Positions 1 through 11,500 of a stretch of DNA of 64,000 nt are shown one piece after another. The position numbers and the translations under genes were made by a program. Under the pieces are notes generated by a model. It was not told where the DNA came from and did not search any database. It worked only from the letters and a program-made list of their open reading frames with translations. Each line of letters begins with the position of its first letter. The first letter of the stretch is position 1. Source of the stretch: Cymbidium sinense (lineage: Eukaryota > Streptophyta > Magnoliopsida > Asparagales > Orchidaceae); NCBI GenBank assembly GCA_021442155.1, contig CM038214.1, forward strand, positions 27,590,450 to 27,654,449, read 5' to 3'.

Positions 1-244
1 CTTCCTAGGTACTTACCACTCACATCACGTGAAAGCTCGTGTGTGAACGCCCACTTCCACTTGATAGTATGAAAAAAAAACACTAGAAATAGAAGGACTA
101 AGCTAAGGATTTCACTTGATGGCAAAGAAGATGATATGCTTAAGACAAGATCTAATTACACTACTACTCTTATAATTGGGACTTCTACTTTTTATGGGCC
201 AATAAATTTTCCTTAACTTAACTTTATGTGGAAGATTGTGAAAA
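1..244. other. Flank outside the large palindrome
   Basis: I see no gene, RNA or repeat here. The bases do not match the reverse complement of the sequence beyond 38,041, so the outer end of the large inverted repeat lies near 245. Confidence 0.5.
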
Positions 245-1290
245 TAAACTAGTGCCTACTAGCTTTTCTTTATTCTTTCTTCCAAAGCTTTGCTTTACTT
301 ATATTTTTTGTCTTTTTCTTCTCACTTCCAATGCCTGCAAATAGGAATTCTGGTAGCAAGGTAAAATCAAACATAATTTCTAGAAAACTTGATTGCTGGC
401 TAGCCTTTGCAAATTTTAAGCCTTTCAGAGACTAGGTTTTTTTATTACTTCATATGAATATCTAAGAGTATGACTATACAAGTGAGTTAGATAATAGAGT
501 AACTAGATAAAACATAACTATTAAATTTTGAAAAGACTTGCTTCATCAGTAGGTGGTAAACCGACATTGATGCACCACCCAGACCCAATCCAAATCGGCT
601 TTATTGATTGCTACTATTTGACTATTCCAATGAAAAGCCCAAATTTAGGGAATGAAAAATCATCACAATATGCAGACTTAATATCCTATGTCAAATTACG
701 ATAGATCAAATGATATTCCATGTCTTCATCCTATTTGAAAATGAAGTTTTGGGTATGAGGGCTATCCTAATTTATCCATAAACTTGCCCCTTGTTACAAA
801 AAGTGGATTTTTTTGGGGTATTGTCCAACTTCACACTTCTAAATGGTGTCGTTCCCTTGAGATTGAGACTTAGAGGGTTGACTAAAGTAGGAATTTCATC
901 GCTCCGTGCTTGAATAGTCAAACCTTTTTTTTCCAAGAACCAACTTTCTCTTAGCCTACTGCTTTTGTTTTAGGGAAAACTTGGCTTCATTTCACATTCA
1001 TCATATCTTCAAATGAAAAGACTTTATGGCATCTATAAAATTCTCAATCCATACCTAAAACTTAGTCAGATTTCTAAACATTTGGACTACTACTTTCGAC
1101 TTCTTACATTACCATCTCATATGAAAAGGAAAACGATCAATCCACCAGGTGCCCAAAAGAATGAAGATGATGGATACAACTGAAACTCCCTAATCAATGG
1201 CTTTGTATCACCATGAGAGTTGGCTGGTTATTGTTCTAAGATCATTATCTCTTTTGATAATTTGATCCGAAGAAGTGGATATGGAAAAGG
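245..1290. other. Outer noncoding part of the left arm
   Basis: No recognisable gene. The sequence pairs with 36,995-38,040. A 62-codon open stretch on the other arm (37,361-37,549) is interrupted here and matches nothing I recognise. Confidence 0.5.
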
Positions 1291-1969
1291 GATGTTCCAC
1301 ACTAGTTTCTATTACATTTCTATTATATGTTATGTGAAATCTATAAACCTTGTTCGGTTCATATTTTCTTTTTTTTTTAAATTCTCTCATTTTGTTCAAC
1401 TAATTGGTAATTGTTCGTTCATACAAGAAGACTATTGAACTTTGAACTTCTTCACTTCACTTAGAAACTGAAGGAAGCTATTCTTACTATTCTAAATTGA
1501 AATTATTATAACTATCCCTATCTATTTCATTTGTGAAAAGAAAAAAAAATAGATCGTTGGAACAATCCATATTCGTGATGCAACTATTGTTACATTAGAT
1601 TTCCTGAAGAGTTCTCTGATTATGGAACTACAATACAAAACAAAGATGAGATTCTTTAATACATAAGTAATATAAAACATAGAAGGGTAATAGAAGTTGC
1701 TCTTCTTTGAATCTAGTTGGCCCAAGATCGAATTCAAATAAAGAAAGAAAATAAAGATCAAATGCAAAAAATTTAATAATTTTCAATTTTTTGAAAAAGG
1801 TAAGGTTTTTTTTAGTGTCCATCTATAATGACTGATGAATCAAGAACTTTCAATTGGAACTCAATGAATTCTTTCATTTAGTTGTTCTTACTATCGCATA
1901 TGGATTGAGACTTAGGTAAATGTTTTATTCATATATGTAGTAAAAGAACATATCTAATTTAGCTCTTTC

Positions 1970-2065
1970 ATGCATATTCTACCAAGTTATTTTAGATTTT
2001 TATTAGCTGCTTCAACTATAACCCCAGCCCTATTTATTAGTTTGAACAAGATATAACTTATTTGA
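1970..2065 (+). pseudogene. petL: petL remnant (cytochrome b6f subunit 6), left block A
   Basis: petL encodes a small one-helix subunit of the plastid cytochrome b6f complex. ATG at 1,970 opens a 32-codon region of normal petL length ending in TGA at 2,063-2,065. The 3' half, from LLAA to LNKI, is clearly petL. An in-frame TAA stands at codon 29, and several residues near the start differ from usual petL. The next gene downstream is truncated petG, as in plastid DNA. In a nuclear location it would have no plastid-type expression signals, so I call it a pseudogene. Confidence 0.85.
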
Positions 2066-2254
2066 AATAAATAAAATTCAATAAACAATTGAAAAAAATT
2101 AAAATAGAAGCCTCTCAACATATTTCATTTCAAGCATTATATGGTTTCTTCCCGCATCAATTGCCAATTCGTGGTCCTTGAGATTCATGGATAATTTAGA
2201 TTCATATTTAAGGTTATATCTTACCTCTCCTTTTATTCCCTAACATAAATCAAA

Positions 2255-2303
2255 ATGATTGAAGTTTTTCTATTTGGACTCATCCTAGGTCTAATTCCTA
2301 CTC
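2255..2303 (+). pseudogene. petG: petG 5' fragment (cytochrome b6f subunit 5), truncated
   Basis: petG encodes the 37-residue subunit 5 of the cytochrome b6f complex. ATG at 2,255 begins MIEVFLFG, and the match continues through the LGLIPT region to about 2,303, then stops abruptly. The bases that follow (from about 2,316) belong to the mitovirus-like polymerase remnant. The other arm keeps the full gene at 35,923-36,036, so the break here is the edge of a deletion private to the left arm. Confidence 0.9.
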
Positions 2304-2315
2304 TACCTAGTTCAA

Positions 2316-2700
2316 TAGTATGAATCATGCAGTGACCCTAGAGGAAAGAACCTCTGGTCCCTCAGTGATTACACGCTTTTATAGAACTAATGCCGAAGAT
2401 GAGTTAGTTTGGTTTGGTTTCTTAATGAAGTTGTATGAACTATGTGATAGTTTTGTGTTAATCACATTATGGATGGTTGGGCATTACCCAAACCTAAGGA
2501 GGTTTCACTTGATGGTTTATATCTCGTGGATTATGTCAGCCACGAGTTGTGGATGGCATAGTTGTCTTCTATCATGATAGAGATTTTACTGGAAGAAGTT
2601 TCACTTCTTTCATAGATATCTTGAAAGAAGAGGATAACAAAACTATCCCCACTGCCATCATTCATAAGACTCATTGCACCCAGACCACCAAACAAAGTAA
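2316..2700 (+). pseudogene. C-terminal remnant of a mitovirus-like RNA polymerase, left arm
   Basis: This stretch pairs with 32,640-33,066, which lies directly downstream of the catalytic part of the mitovirus-like polymerase in the right arm. Only the last third of the gene survives here. An open stretch of 85 codons runs from 2,320 to 2,577 but ends in a frameshifted region. The assignment rests on colinearity with the right arm rather than on a motif of its own. Mitoviruses replicate in mitochondria and encode only this polymerase. Confidence 0.55.
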
Positions 2701-2759
2701 AGAAAGAACTAAACATAAATAGGTGGCTCATATTAGATAGGGATAGGTTGTTTACTATG

Positions 2760-4160
2760 GGATGAAGTGACTAGGTTTAGAATTGAGAAAGAGAAAGAAA
2801 ATCTAGGGACTGAGGGATAGGGTATGACATTACTCTATTGACTTTGAGAGGGCTTAGAACTCTAGCTAGAAGAGAATATCTACAAGACCACTTTCAATAT
2901 TAAGAAATGGTAATATTCAAAACTTTCACCATATCTCATCTGTGAAGCAATTAGCACAAGAATATTGAATCTAGTACTCAGCCTATGCCCTACAGGTAAA
3001 CAAAGAGAGGATTCTATTATGAAATAGATAGTAAAATGTTTCTAGTAGCTTTAAGCACTCTATATTATATAACTCTGCATTTTGAAATGCTTAAGGCCAC
3101 ACCACAATACACTCTGTTAATGAAAAGGCATTCCTCTACACCTTCTAGAGGTGCTCTAGAAAAGTCAGTATTCAAGAAAAAAAAATTAGGGAGGGGGCTT
3201 AGCTATCCAAGAGTCTCAGATAAACCTACATCCAAGGTAGCTGCCTTCAAGATTAGTATAAGCAGTGAGTGATGGAGCCACCAAAAAATAAAGAGGGAAT
3301 TTCTAGAAGGTAATTCTAGCTCAAGCAATGAGAATGAGTCCTTTCCTGAAATGAAAATGGCATTCGCTTGTCCTTGCTCTATACCTTTCCTTTGAAGCCC
3401 AAGTATGGGATGAAGTTAGAACAATACGGCTATTGCTTTTGTAAAGAGAACATATGTCACTTCCACTTCATGGACAATAGAGATGGCTTATAATTCAACC
3501 TTTTTATTCTTCCTTCCTCATCCTCTTATGCATTCGATGGTCCCTTTGTACTTATACTTAAGACTGGGACCTACCATCCATGCCTGTCTGCTACTATTGC
3601 ACCAATCTAATTCATTATCCTATTAATAGGAAAGTGCTAATCCAAGCACCGTAAAAAGTCCCTACTTTTCTTACCTACCAAGGCTTATTCCATATCAATA
3701 GTCATGGATTCTATTTTTTAGATTCAATTAGTAATTCATATTACTTCACCTAAAACCTAAGAAGCTACTTTTGTCCATGCATACTTCATTCATATCATGT
3801 TTTAGCTTATCAGAGTCCATAAGGTGAATCACTTTTTTGAGCTTGCATACCAAATTCCTATGATAAGGGATGGAATTGGAGGAGGCTTCCTAACAACTGA
3901 TTGTGAATCCTTTCCTCCCTTCCCTTATATTTTTGAGAGGCAGTCTTTTCATGCAATTCCAATTTCAAGAAGGCCAACATTTGATTGCAGCCAAAACAAG
4001 AATGACACAAATTGTGTTTAACAACCTGGGTTTCTTTGGGAATATTAGATGAAGTAAGGTTTCTATTAGCGGCTTCACCATAGTAATAGAAAGTAAATAT
4101 CTTGAATGGATGGGCTAAAATAATGAATTAGAGATATCATGATTGAAAGATCTCTTTAAA
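2760..4160. other. Unclassified arm DNA between plastid blocks A and B (left)
   Basis: It pairs with 31,230-32,600. Open stretches at 3,036-3,272 (78 codons) and 3,824-4,021 (65 codons) have partly open counterparts in the other arm, but they match no protein I know. Purine-rich, short-motif texture resembles plant mitochondrial intergenic DNA, which is a weak impression only. Confidence 0.4.
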
Positions 4161-4785
4161 TTCATACAATTCTATTATATGTTATGTGAAATCTAAAAAC
4201 TTGGTTAAGTTCATATTTTCTTTTTTTGAATCCTCTCATTTTATTCAAGTAATTTGTAATTGTTCATTCATACAAGACTAAGACTATTAAACTTTGAGCA
4301 TCTTCACTTTACTTAGAAATTAAAGGAAGTTAATCCTACTGTTCTAAATTGAAATTATTATTACTATCCCTATCTATTTCATTTGTGAAAAGAAAAAAAA
4401 AGATCATTCGAACAATTCATATTCGTGATGCAACTCTTGTTACATTAGATCTCCTCAAGAGTTCTTTCCTTATGGAACTACAATACAAAACAAAGATGGG
4501 ATTCTTTAATATAGAAAACAATATAGAACCTAAAAGGTTACTCTTCTTTGAATCGAGTTAGCCCGAAATCGAATTCAAATAAAGAAACAAAATAAAGATT
4601 AAATGAAAATATTCCATAATTTTTAATTTTTTGAAAAATTCAAGGTTTTCTTTTTTTCTTTTAGTGTCCATCTATAATGAATGATAAATCAAGAACTTTT
4701 AATTGGAACTCAGTGAATTCTTTCAATTAGTTTTTCTTTATTTTTTTTTTTTTATATATATATATATATCTAATTTAGCTCTTTC

Positions 4786-4861
4786 AAGCCTCATTTATTT
4801 CTTTACTTCAACCATAACCCCAGCTCTATTTATTGGTTTGAACAAGATATGACATATTTGA
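4786..4861 (+). pseudogene. petL: petL remnant, left block B
   Basis: The 3' two-thirds of petL are recognisable, with LFIGLN followed by TGA at 4,859-4,861. The start codon and first residues are lost beside a TA dinucleotide tract. Spacing to petG (about 190 bases) is the same as in block A. Confidence 0.8.
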
Positions 4862-5050
4862 AATAAATTAAATTCAATAAACAATTGAAAAAAAATCAAA
4901 ATAAAAGCCTCTCATAATATTTCATTTCAGGTATTTATGGTTTTTTCCCATGTCAATTGTCAATTCATGGTCATTGAGATTCATAGATAATTCATATTCA
5001 TATTTAGAGATAGATATTACATCTATTTTTATTCCCTAAAACAAATTAAA

Positions 5051-5164
5051 ATGATTGAATATTTTCCATTTGGAATCATCTTAGGTCTAATTCCTATTAC
5101 TTTCACAAGATTATTTATAATTGTATATTTACAATACAGGTGCAGTGATCAGTTGGACCTTTGA
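5051..5164 (+). pseudogene. petG: petG copy with a full-length open frame
   Basis: ATG at 5,051 to TGA at 5,162-5,164 gives 37 codons, the exact usual length of petG, with the ends MIE and DQLDL intact. Subunit 5 is a single membrane helix of cytochrome b6f. About ten residues differ from the usual sequence, including proline and arginine in the membrane helix, so the frame is probably open by chance in so short a gene. The three other copies are truncated, frameshifted or stopped. Nothing suggests expression here. Confidence 0.85.
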
Positions 5165-5287
5165 TTAAGAAACATCTCTTTTTTTATTGAACTCCTCCTT
5201 GTAGGAGGTCGAGGTCAAATTGAAGTTGCAATTCTACTTTGTTTTGTGAAGTTCTTTAATTGCAATTCGACATAACATAAACGGAAT

Positions 5288-5361
5288 CACGCTCTGTAGG
5301 ATTTGAACCTACGATATCGAGTTTTGGAGACTCACATTCTATCAAACTCAACTAAGAATGT
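5288..5361 (-). pseudogene. trnW-CCA: trnW-CCA of plastid origin, decayed (left arm)
   Basis: The reverse complement has the CCA anticodon in TCTCCAAAAC, an intact T arm (GTAGGTTCAAATCCTAC) and normal length of about 74 bases. The acceptor 5' strand reads CACATTCT where GCGCTCTT is expected, so several acceptor pairs with GAGCGTG are lost. It lies on the strand opposite petG, as in plastid DNA. Plant mitochondria do use plastid-derived trnW, but this copy is unlikely to fold well. Confidence 0.85.
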
Positions 5362-5362
5362 G

Positions 5363-7470
5363 ATGTTGGGTTCGTGCACTGATTTACGTTCAATAATTCC
5401 TAGGGCTTATAATGTGTTCAATCCCTTTAGAAGAAAAAGACATTGATCAAGGGAAGGTGACCTATGGGGTGGAGGGAATAGAAAAATATATTTTAGGGTT
5501 ATGCTGACTTGAAAGCTGGGCAAGGCTACTTTTGTGACCTATAAGTGTGCAACAAAAAAGAAAGCTATTGAATTGGCATAGAAAGATTTTTTGGTCCAAA
5601 GAAAGTCTCCTTCATAAGATAAACCTCGGTAACTGGGCCTAAGGAAGAACTCTTTCATAGCCTCAATTTTTTTTTTTGGGTTGCCAAGTGAAGACTCAAG
5701 CTTCACTTCAGCAGTTCTAGTTCTGATAATTGCTAAGGGATGACCTCTTTCTTACTTGCGAGTGATGTACTGGTTTAAAGTAAAGGTCAAGGTATCGGTT
5801 GCTGATACATAAGGCTATTGAAGTGGGTTATGTGATAGAAATGAAAATGTTCACTTTGCTAGGCTGTCCAAAAAGAGAAGGTAGTAGTTTGATTCTTCAA
5901 GTCAAGAAGAAAAGAGAAGGCTAGCCTTTTAGCAAAACCTACTTTTGATAGAGCCTACTATAGAATATAATCAATGTAAACTACCAACTTTTTCTCTCTA
6001 GCGCCTTGACTTTCAAAGTGAGAGAAGGGGCTTGGATGAGGTGAGGGAAACTTTCTCTCAGAGACTAGCTAGGCAAAAGATGAAGCTTTAGCTGCTGCTT
6101 TCTCTCCAGTTTCAAGTGGTCGTTTCAAGTTTTTTGCAAAATCTTGTTTAAAGATCATGAGCCTTAGGAGAAATTTAATAAGGCAAGCCTTCCATCATCT
6201 TCCAAAATTGTAGGTATAACAAGATGAGAAATCTCATGTGGCATGTCACCATCGAGGAGCACATAAGGAATCCAAGAGGCATCAATTCTGCTTGAATCTT
6301 TTCAGCCTTTCTTCCTCTTTCCACTAGAAGTGGTTATTCATTGGCTACCAAATCTAACCTTAGAGCTAGGAAAAAGTAGAAAATCAAAAGGAAAAGTTCT
6401 TTGCACCGAGTGTGTTCTCCAGAGATGCATTCTTCGACCTCTTCATTGCAACCGAAGAATAAGGAAGCTAAAGGATCTTTCTTTACTGGGGAGTGACCTT
6501 CTCTGAGATCCGCTCAGTGTGCCCTGCAGTGACTCCAAGAGAAAGAAGAAAAATCTTTAAAGTAGCTCAAATTCATTTTCATGTTCTACTTGAGATGAAG
6601 CTTCAATCTCAACCAGAACTTTCTTTGGAGCAGCCTCTATCGAGGGTTGGTTCTTTCTTATCTTGAGATTAAGTTTGTCATCATGAACCTTATTTGCAGC
6701 ATTGTTTGGGGGGGATCTCTATGCTCAAATCTATATCCATCATGAAGGTTTCATTACCGCCAACCTGTGCATCATTATGTTTTGCTACAGCTCTGACATT
6801 TGAAATAGTTAGAGTTGGAACTTTGACTTCTTCAAAATTGGTTGGATACTTAACCTCCCTAGTGTGGCCTCAAAAAGGGAAACTAATTAAGAAACACAAG
6901 TTATCGTATATAGAAGATCATAAGAGGAGTGAACAACTTTCCTCATATCTTTAGTAATGAAGGGATTCCAGTAATATGATTTGAATTTACTTGTCTTGCT
7001 TGACATTTTCCATCATATTCATTATTTATTTGATACATGGAGGTCGATAACATTGGTGAATTAGGTGTTGATGTGGGTATGAAAAGAGAGGGATTCGAAT
7101 CTACAAAAGCCTACATAGCAGTTCCAGTGCTACACCTTTTTCCAAATGGAAAGTAAGTGAATCATCTCATCAATTAGACCCATGGACCAACATAGATTAG
7201 GGTGGGAGTAAGAGGTCCATCAAGGACCCGATCTTCGGTTGGTCATGCATGATAACCATTGAGCCAAGCATATTGCCATAGGTTGATGTCCTTGCCTTCA
7301 CCAAAGACATGTACTATTCCACTTTAGAGAATAGGCTTTTTGGCATAAATGGACTTCTCAGAAGAGTAGGCTGAGTATTTAGGCACCACATCTAGCGGAC
7401 AAAATCTCTTGGGAAAATTTTTCATTTTCATTATTTGGCAAATGAAGTCGCGGTACATGTGAGAAGTTTC
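5363..7470. other. Unclassified arm DNA, left
   Basis: It pairs with 27,880-29,960. There is an open stretch of 86 codons at 6,694-6,954, and its counterpart at 28,356-28,589 on the other strand is also open (77 codons) with nearly the same protein, but I do not recognise it. It adjoins the gag-like region and may be part of the same retrotransposon. No RNA gene was found. Confidence 0.4.
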
Positions 7471-7479
7471 CAGAGCAAT

Positions 7480-8560
7480 TTAGCTTAGAAGGCTAAGTTT
7501 TTTAGTGCTAGAAAATGAATGGCAAGGCCTCCCTCCTTCCATGGTTAGCAGACGGACCACTATTTCATCATATGGATTTTTGCACTTTACCTTTGGACCA
7601 AAGGAAGTCACATTACAGACTTCAATCAGATTGATTAAGTAGATATGAAGCTTGAAGTTGTTCAACTTGTGATTGGGTATCCCTGCGATTACTAATTTTT
7701 CTATGTTCCCTAGAGACCAACCTCAAACCTAAATACCTTGTATTCTTCTACCATGTTCCCTATCTTCATCATCAATGACTGCAACTGCCTAACAAACTTC
7801 TACATGGACCTAGTCTGCCTAAGTCTATTCAAAGCTTCTCTACCCTGCCTGATACATTGATGTGGAGGAAAATTGCTTTTGCATTGCTCATTTTTGATCG
7901 TTCCTCCCAACTAATGATTTGTGGATTAGTAGTAGCATTCTGATTGCTACAAAACTAGGTTTTAGCATCCTCAGCAATGATGCCCAACCCAACTTTGAAC
8001 TTCGTTGCTTCAAGAGTACAACCCCATGTTTCCTATGAAGTTCTCTATGTCCTGGCATTTTTCTTCTCCAAGTACTTCTTTGGGCCATGTGCCTTCATAT
8101 TAGTGAGACTCTAATGGCCCATCACCGGATGGAGTTGAAGCGACTGCATTCTTCAACAGTCCAATGTCTTCCTTCAACCCATTGATAACACTCTAGAACC
8201 GAACCCTCAATGAGTGCATCTCATTTGTCAACCCAAGCTCAGTTACACACCACAAGATGAGCCTAGAAGCATGTGAAAAGCTCATGCATTTCACCTTTCA
8301 AAGTCTATATTTTGGCATCCATCATTTGCACTTTGGCATCTGCCATCACAGCATGCATGGCTATTGACTGTGCTAGGAGTCTGAGTTTATCCTCCAGCTT
8401 CTCAATCCATACATCATTTGTTGTGGATACACCCTCAGTGCGTACTTGCTCCAAGCCTAACTCTGTCAAATAGCTAGTCACACCTTCAACCCTACTTGTA
8501 ACCTTTACCATAGCCACAATCAAAATTGGAGGAGGTATTCTCAATCTAAGGAAACCATAT
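7480..8560 (-). mobile_element. gag-like region of an LTR retrotransposon, left arm
   Basis: Gag proteins form the particle in which LTR retrotransposons reverse transcribe. In minus-strand order there is a heptad-like segment (IEKLEDKLRLLAQSIAMHA, within 8,305-8,544), then a region resembling the retrotransposon gag domain: arginine- and leucine-rich stretch, QSLMMKIGNMVEEYKVF, FEVGL, and then PNHKLNNFKLHIYLINLIE (7,600-7,800). These follow the usual pattern of the domain in Ty3/gypsy elements. Frameshifts and stops break it into at least four pieces. The other arm has the same region at 26,840-27,850. Family level is uncertain. Confidence 0.55.
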
Positions 8561-11500
8561 CTCCTTGCTTGGTAGACTGAACCACATCAGGCCACACAAG
8601 TTGAATCGACTTTTGTTGAGAAAGACAAGATGCACAGCATAATGGGGTTGGCATCACACACCGACAAGGTAACACGAAGAATCAAACCACGAACAAAGGC
8701 AGAGGTTGAGTTGTAATTCCATTCCCCCATAATTTTAATGAAATTATCCAAGTATGGCTGGCACTTTATTCAGTGTTCATCATTGCCTTTCCTTATCAAA
8801 AAGGTGGAATCATATGCTATTTTGAAAATAAGTTTAAAAAGGTAGGTAGTGCGTGCTAGAGGATGAAACTTAATAAGAATTCTTTGGAGAGTAACCTTGG
8901 CTGGGGAGGTAAGGGGAAGAAGCAAAAGCAAAGGAAGAAAGATTTGAAAGCTCTTTCAATCCTAGACTCTAGTTTTAAGTTAGAAGAGTTGCTAATGAAG
9001 ATGATAGGTAGGTCGATGGAAAAGAAACCAGAAGAGAAGCAGATGGAGCTCTTTTCTAAACCACCTATTTCACAACAGAGGAGGAAGATCAGGCTGAATA
9101 GTGGTTGGTATCAAACAACTGTGGTTTAACACCCTACTAGCTAACAAAAAAAGTGTACTCGCTCTAAAGGAAAGGTTTCCCCCAAGCAAGAGTTTCATAT
9201 GTAGTTGGAAAGGAGCTTGTGAATAAGCTTGCCGCAACTCAACAGGAAACTCCCACAACTAACAAACAGGAGAGAAACTTGGCCTATCACACACCTGGGG
9301 ATGGATTAGCCCTAACCAGTCGATGCTCCTATGCAAGTCTAATTATGTCTCGAGTAGGCTATGGGATGGTGAACTTTCAAGCATGACTGACTACTTTGAT
9401 CTCCAGAGAGAATAAAAGGTCTACATGAGGCTTCTGGGGGGTGCAAGTAGTTGTATCTGGGTTTTGAATGTTGAATTGAATGAAAGAAGCTTTGCTTCTA
9501 TATTCTATATGTGATATTTGCTTTGAACTACTAACTTTTGTTTTGTTTGGGATGAGAGCATGGTGGGCCTTGCTTCTAGAGCCACTATTAACTCAACTTT
9601 TTCGTGTTCCACAAACTATGAACAAGCACTTAAAAAGGAAAGAATCGCTTCGTTTGTTCATGATCAAGTACAAGATATCCATGCATTCCCAAAAAGGGAA
9701 CTCATCATGATAGAATCATTGAAGCATTTACCAAACCTTATTTGATCCTTTCCCTCTTAAGCTATTAAAGAGAATTATGGCTTTAACAGTGATGAAAACT
9801 CCATTGAGGAGAACTCCCAATCAATTAAGGGGAATAGATGGATGCTCACTCTCTAAAAAGATACTTTCATCGGCACCTTTCCTTCTTTTCTTTCCAATGA
9901 GAACTGGACATGCATCACATATTCCCATGTGCTTTGGGATCCAGTTGAAATCAGATCATTCGAAAAAGCATAGATAAACACGAGATTTTTTGATCGAAGT
10001 CTTTACCTTTAGCTTTAGTGGACTCTTTTGAATGGAGAGTAGTATTGGATAGTTTAGGCAATTAGACCTCTTCCTCCAGTAAGATGTAGACCAAAATTAT
10101 TCTACTACCTTATATCTATTAGACTGTTTGGAAGATGGATTAGCAGCACTGCAAGAGTAGCACAAAAAGGTGTACAGAGAAACAAGACTAGGCTAATAAC
10201 TCAATTGAAAAGAAATTCGAGGTCAGTTCAGATAAAAGAATTCAATTCATCGAAAATCTTAGCTATCTAAGCTAGAACTTTTACTACACACCTCTTCTAT
10301 TCTTTTGTTTCTAAAATAAAGTAAAAAAGAAGATTTTATCTTAAATGTAATTAGGCTTCATTTTAGTAGCTTTGAATTGGCCCTTCCCCACTCTAGCAAG
10401 ACCTTGCTTTGTGAACGCTCATCGAAAGTCCTATGAAATCTGTAAACTTTGCTCCTTTTTATGGTTCAAGCTATCTGTAACAAGATCTAAATCTGCTTAT
10501 AGAAATAGATCTTTAAAATGAGAAAGGGAATTGATGTAGCTAATATAAGTTAGTTGTTTCACCAATTCATCTCTAGCATAAGGCAGTAGTGCTTTCCATC
10601 ACCTAAAAAGAATTTGAGATTTCTTTCTTTCTGAGTTTCTGAAATTGCTTTCTTCAATGGTTGAATAGTTTATAGATCTAGAGACTACTAAAGTTTCACA
10701 ATGATCTTTTCCATGGAGCACTACAGTAACACTGCATTGAGGAGTTGTAGCTTTCAACTGAAGATTGCCAGAAGTCAAACACACTTTGAGATTAGAAATC
10801 CATTTGGATTGATTTCCTTATCCCTCTCCAAACTAGCACCTCAGCCTCAAAAACTTACTTCAACATGGATGGATATATGCCATATGGTTTAGCTATTAAG
10901 TTTTACGAGTTAGTGATCCCGAATGACTTCATTGACTTATCACCAAGCAAGAAAGATTCTTTACGTAGGACAAAAAACTCACTAAGCATGTCATCAAGTT
11001 AGGCCAACCTTGAAACTAGATGTCATCACATTTTTTATCTATCCCCAAAGTGGATGGCTAAGGATCATCTGGACAGAAAGGAATATTCCTAGGAAAGACT
11101 ATTTATGATAGTATCCTTTACTTTGTTGTTCAAAGAAAAGTAGCAACTTGCCAAGTGGGAAAATGAGGACCATCAGATCGAGGGCATCAATGCTATAACA
11201 TAGTGAGGACCTCCTCCACAAAAGTGAAGAGTGAAGGCACCAATGGGTCTCCTTCTCGCAATCCCTATGATGACATGAAGAAACCATATACTCCTACATT
11301 TTATAGAACAGAAAACTAGCTAATTATTAAACATCACACGAATGTACTTAATCCAGCTGGAGTGAAACCCAAAATGCCTAAGTACTAAAATAAGTAGCTC
11401 AACTGAACACCCACCCAATCTCAATTTTGTATCAACAAAATCTACATGCTCTAGATTTTGTATCAACAAAATTTGATGTTATTGATATTTTTTATACAAA

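Larger units (their letters stand above)
1300..2303 (+). other. Plastid-derived block A, left arm (psbE-petL spacer, petL, start of petG)
   Basis: The order petL then petG on the same strand, with the long AT-rich spacer normally found upstream of petL, is that of the plastid psbE-petL-petG-trnW region. The same spacer recurs at 4,170-4,785, at 30,540-31,190 and at 36,330-36,990. Blocks A and B begin at nearly the same plastid position (near TTCTATTATATG), which suggests that the plastid piece was duplicated after its transfer. The block breaks off inside petG at about 2,303. Confidence 0.88.
4165..5362 (+). other. Plastid-derived block B, left arm (spacer, petL, petG, trnW)
   Basis: A second direct copy of the plastid petL-petG region, extending further than block A to include trnW-CCA on the opposite strand, exactly as in plastid genomes. 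trnP, the next plastid gene, is not seen after 5,362. A (TA)n tract at about 4,753-4,769 has replaced the start of petL. Confidence 0.9.

Noticed and set aside
8273..8473. Plus-strand 66-codon open stretch with signal-peptide-like start
   Set aside because: It lies antisense to the gag-like region and is a shadow of it.
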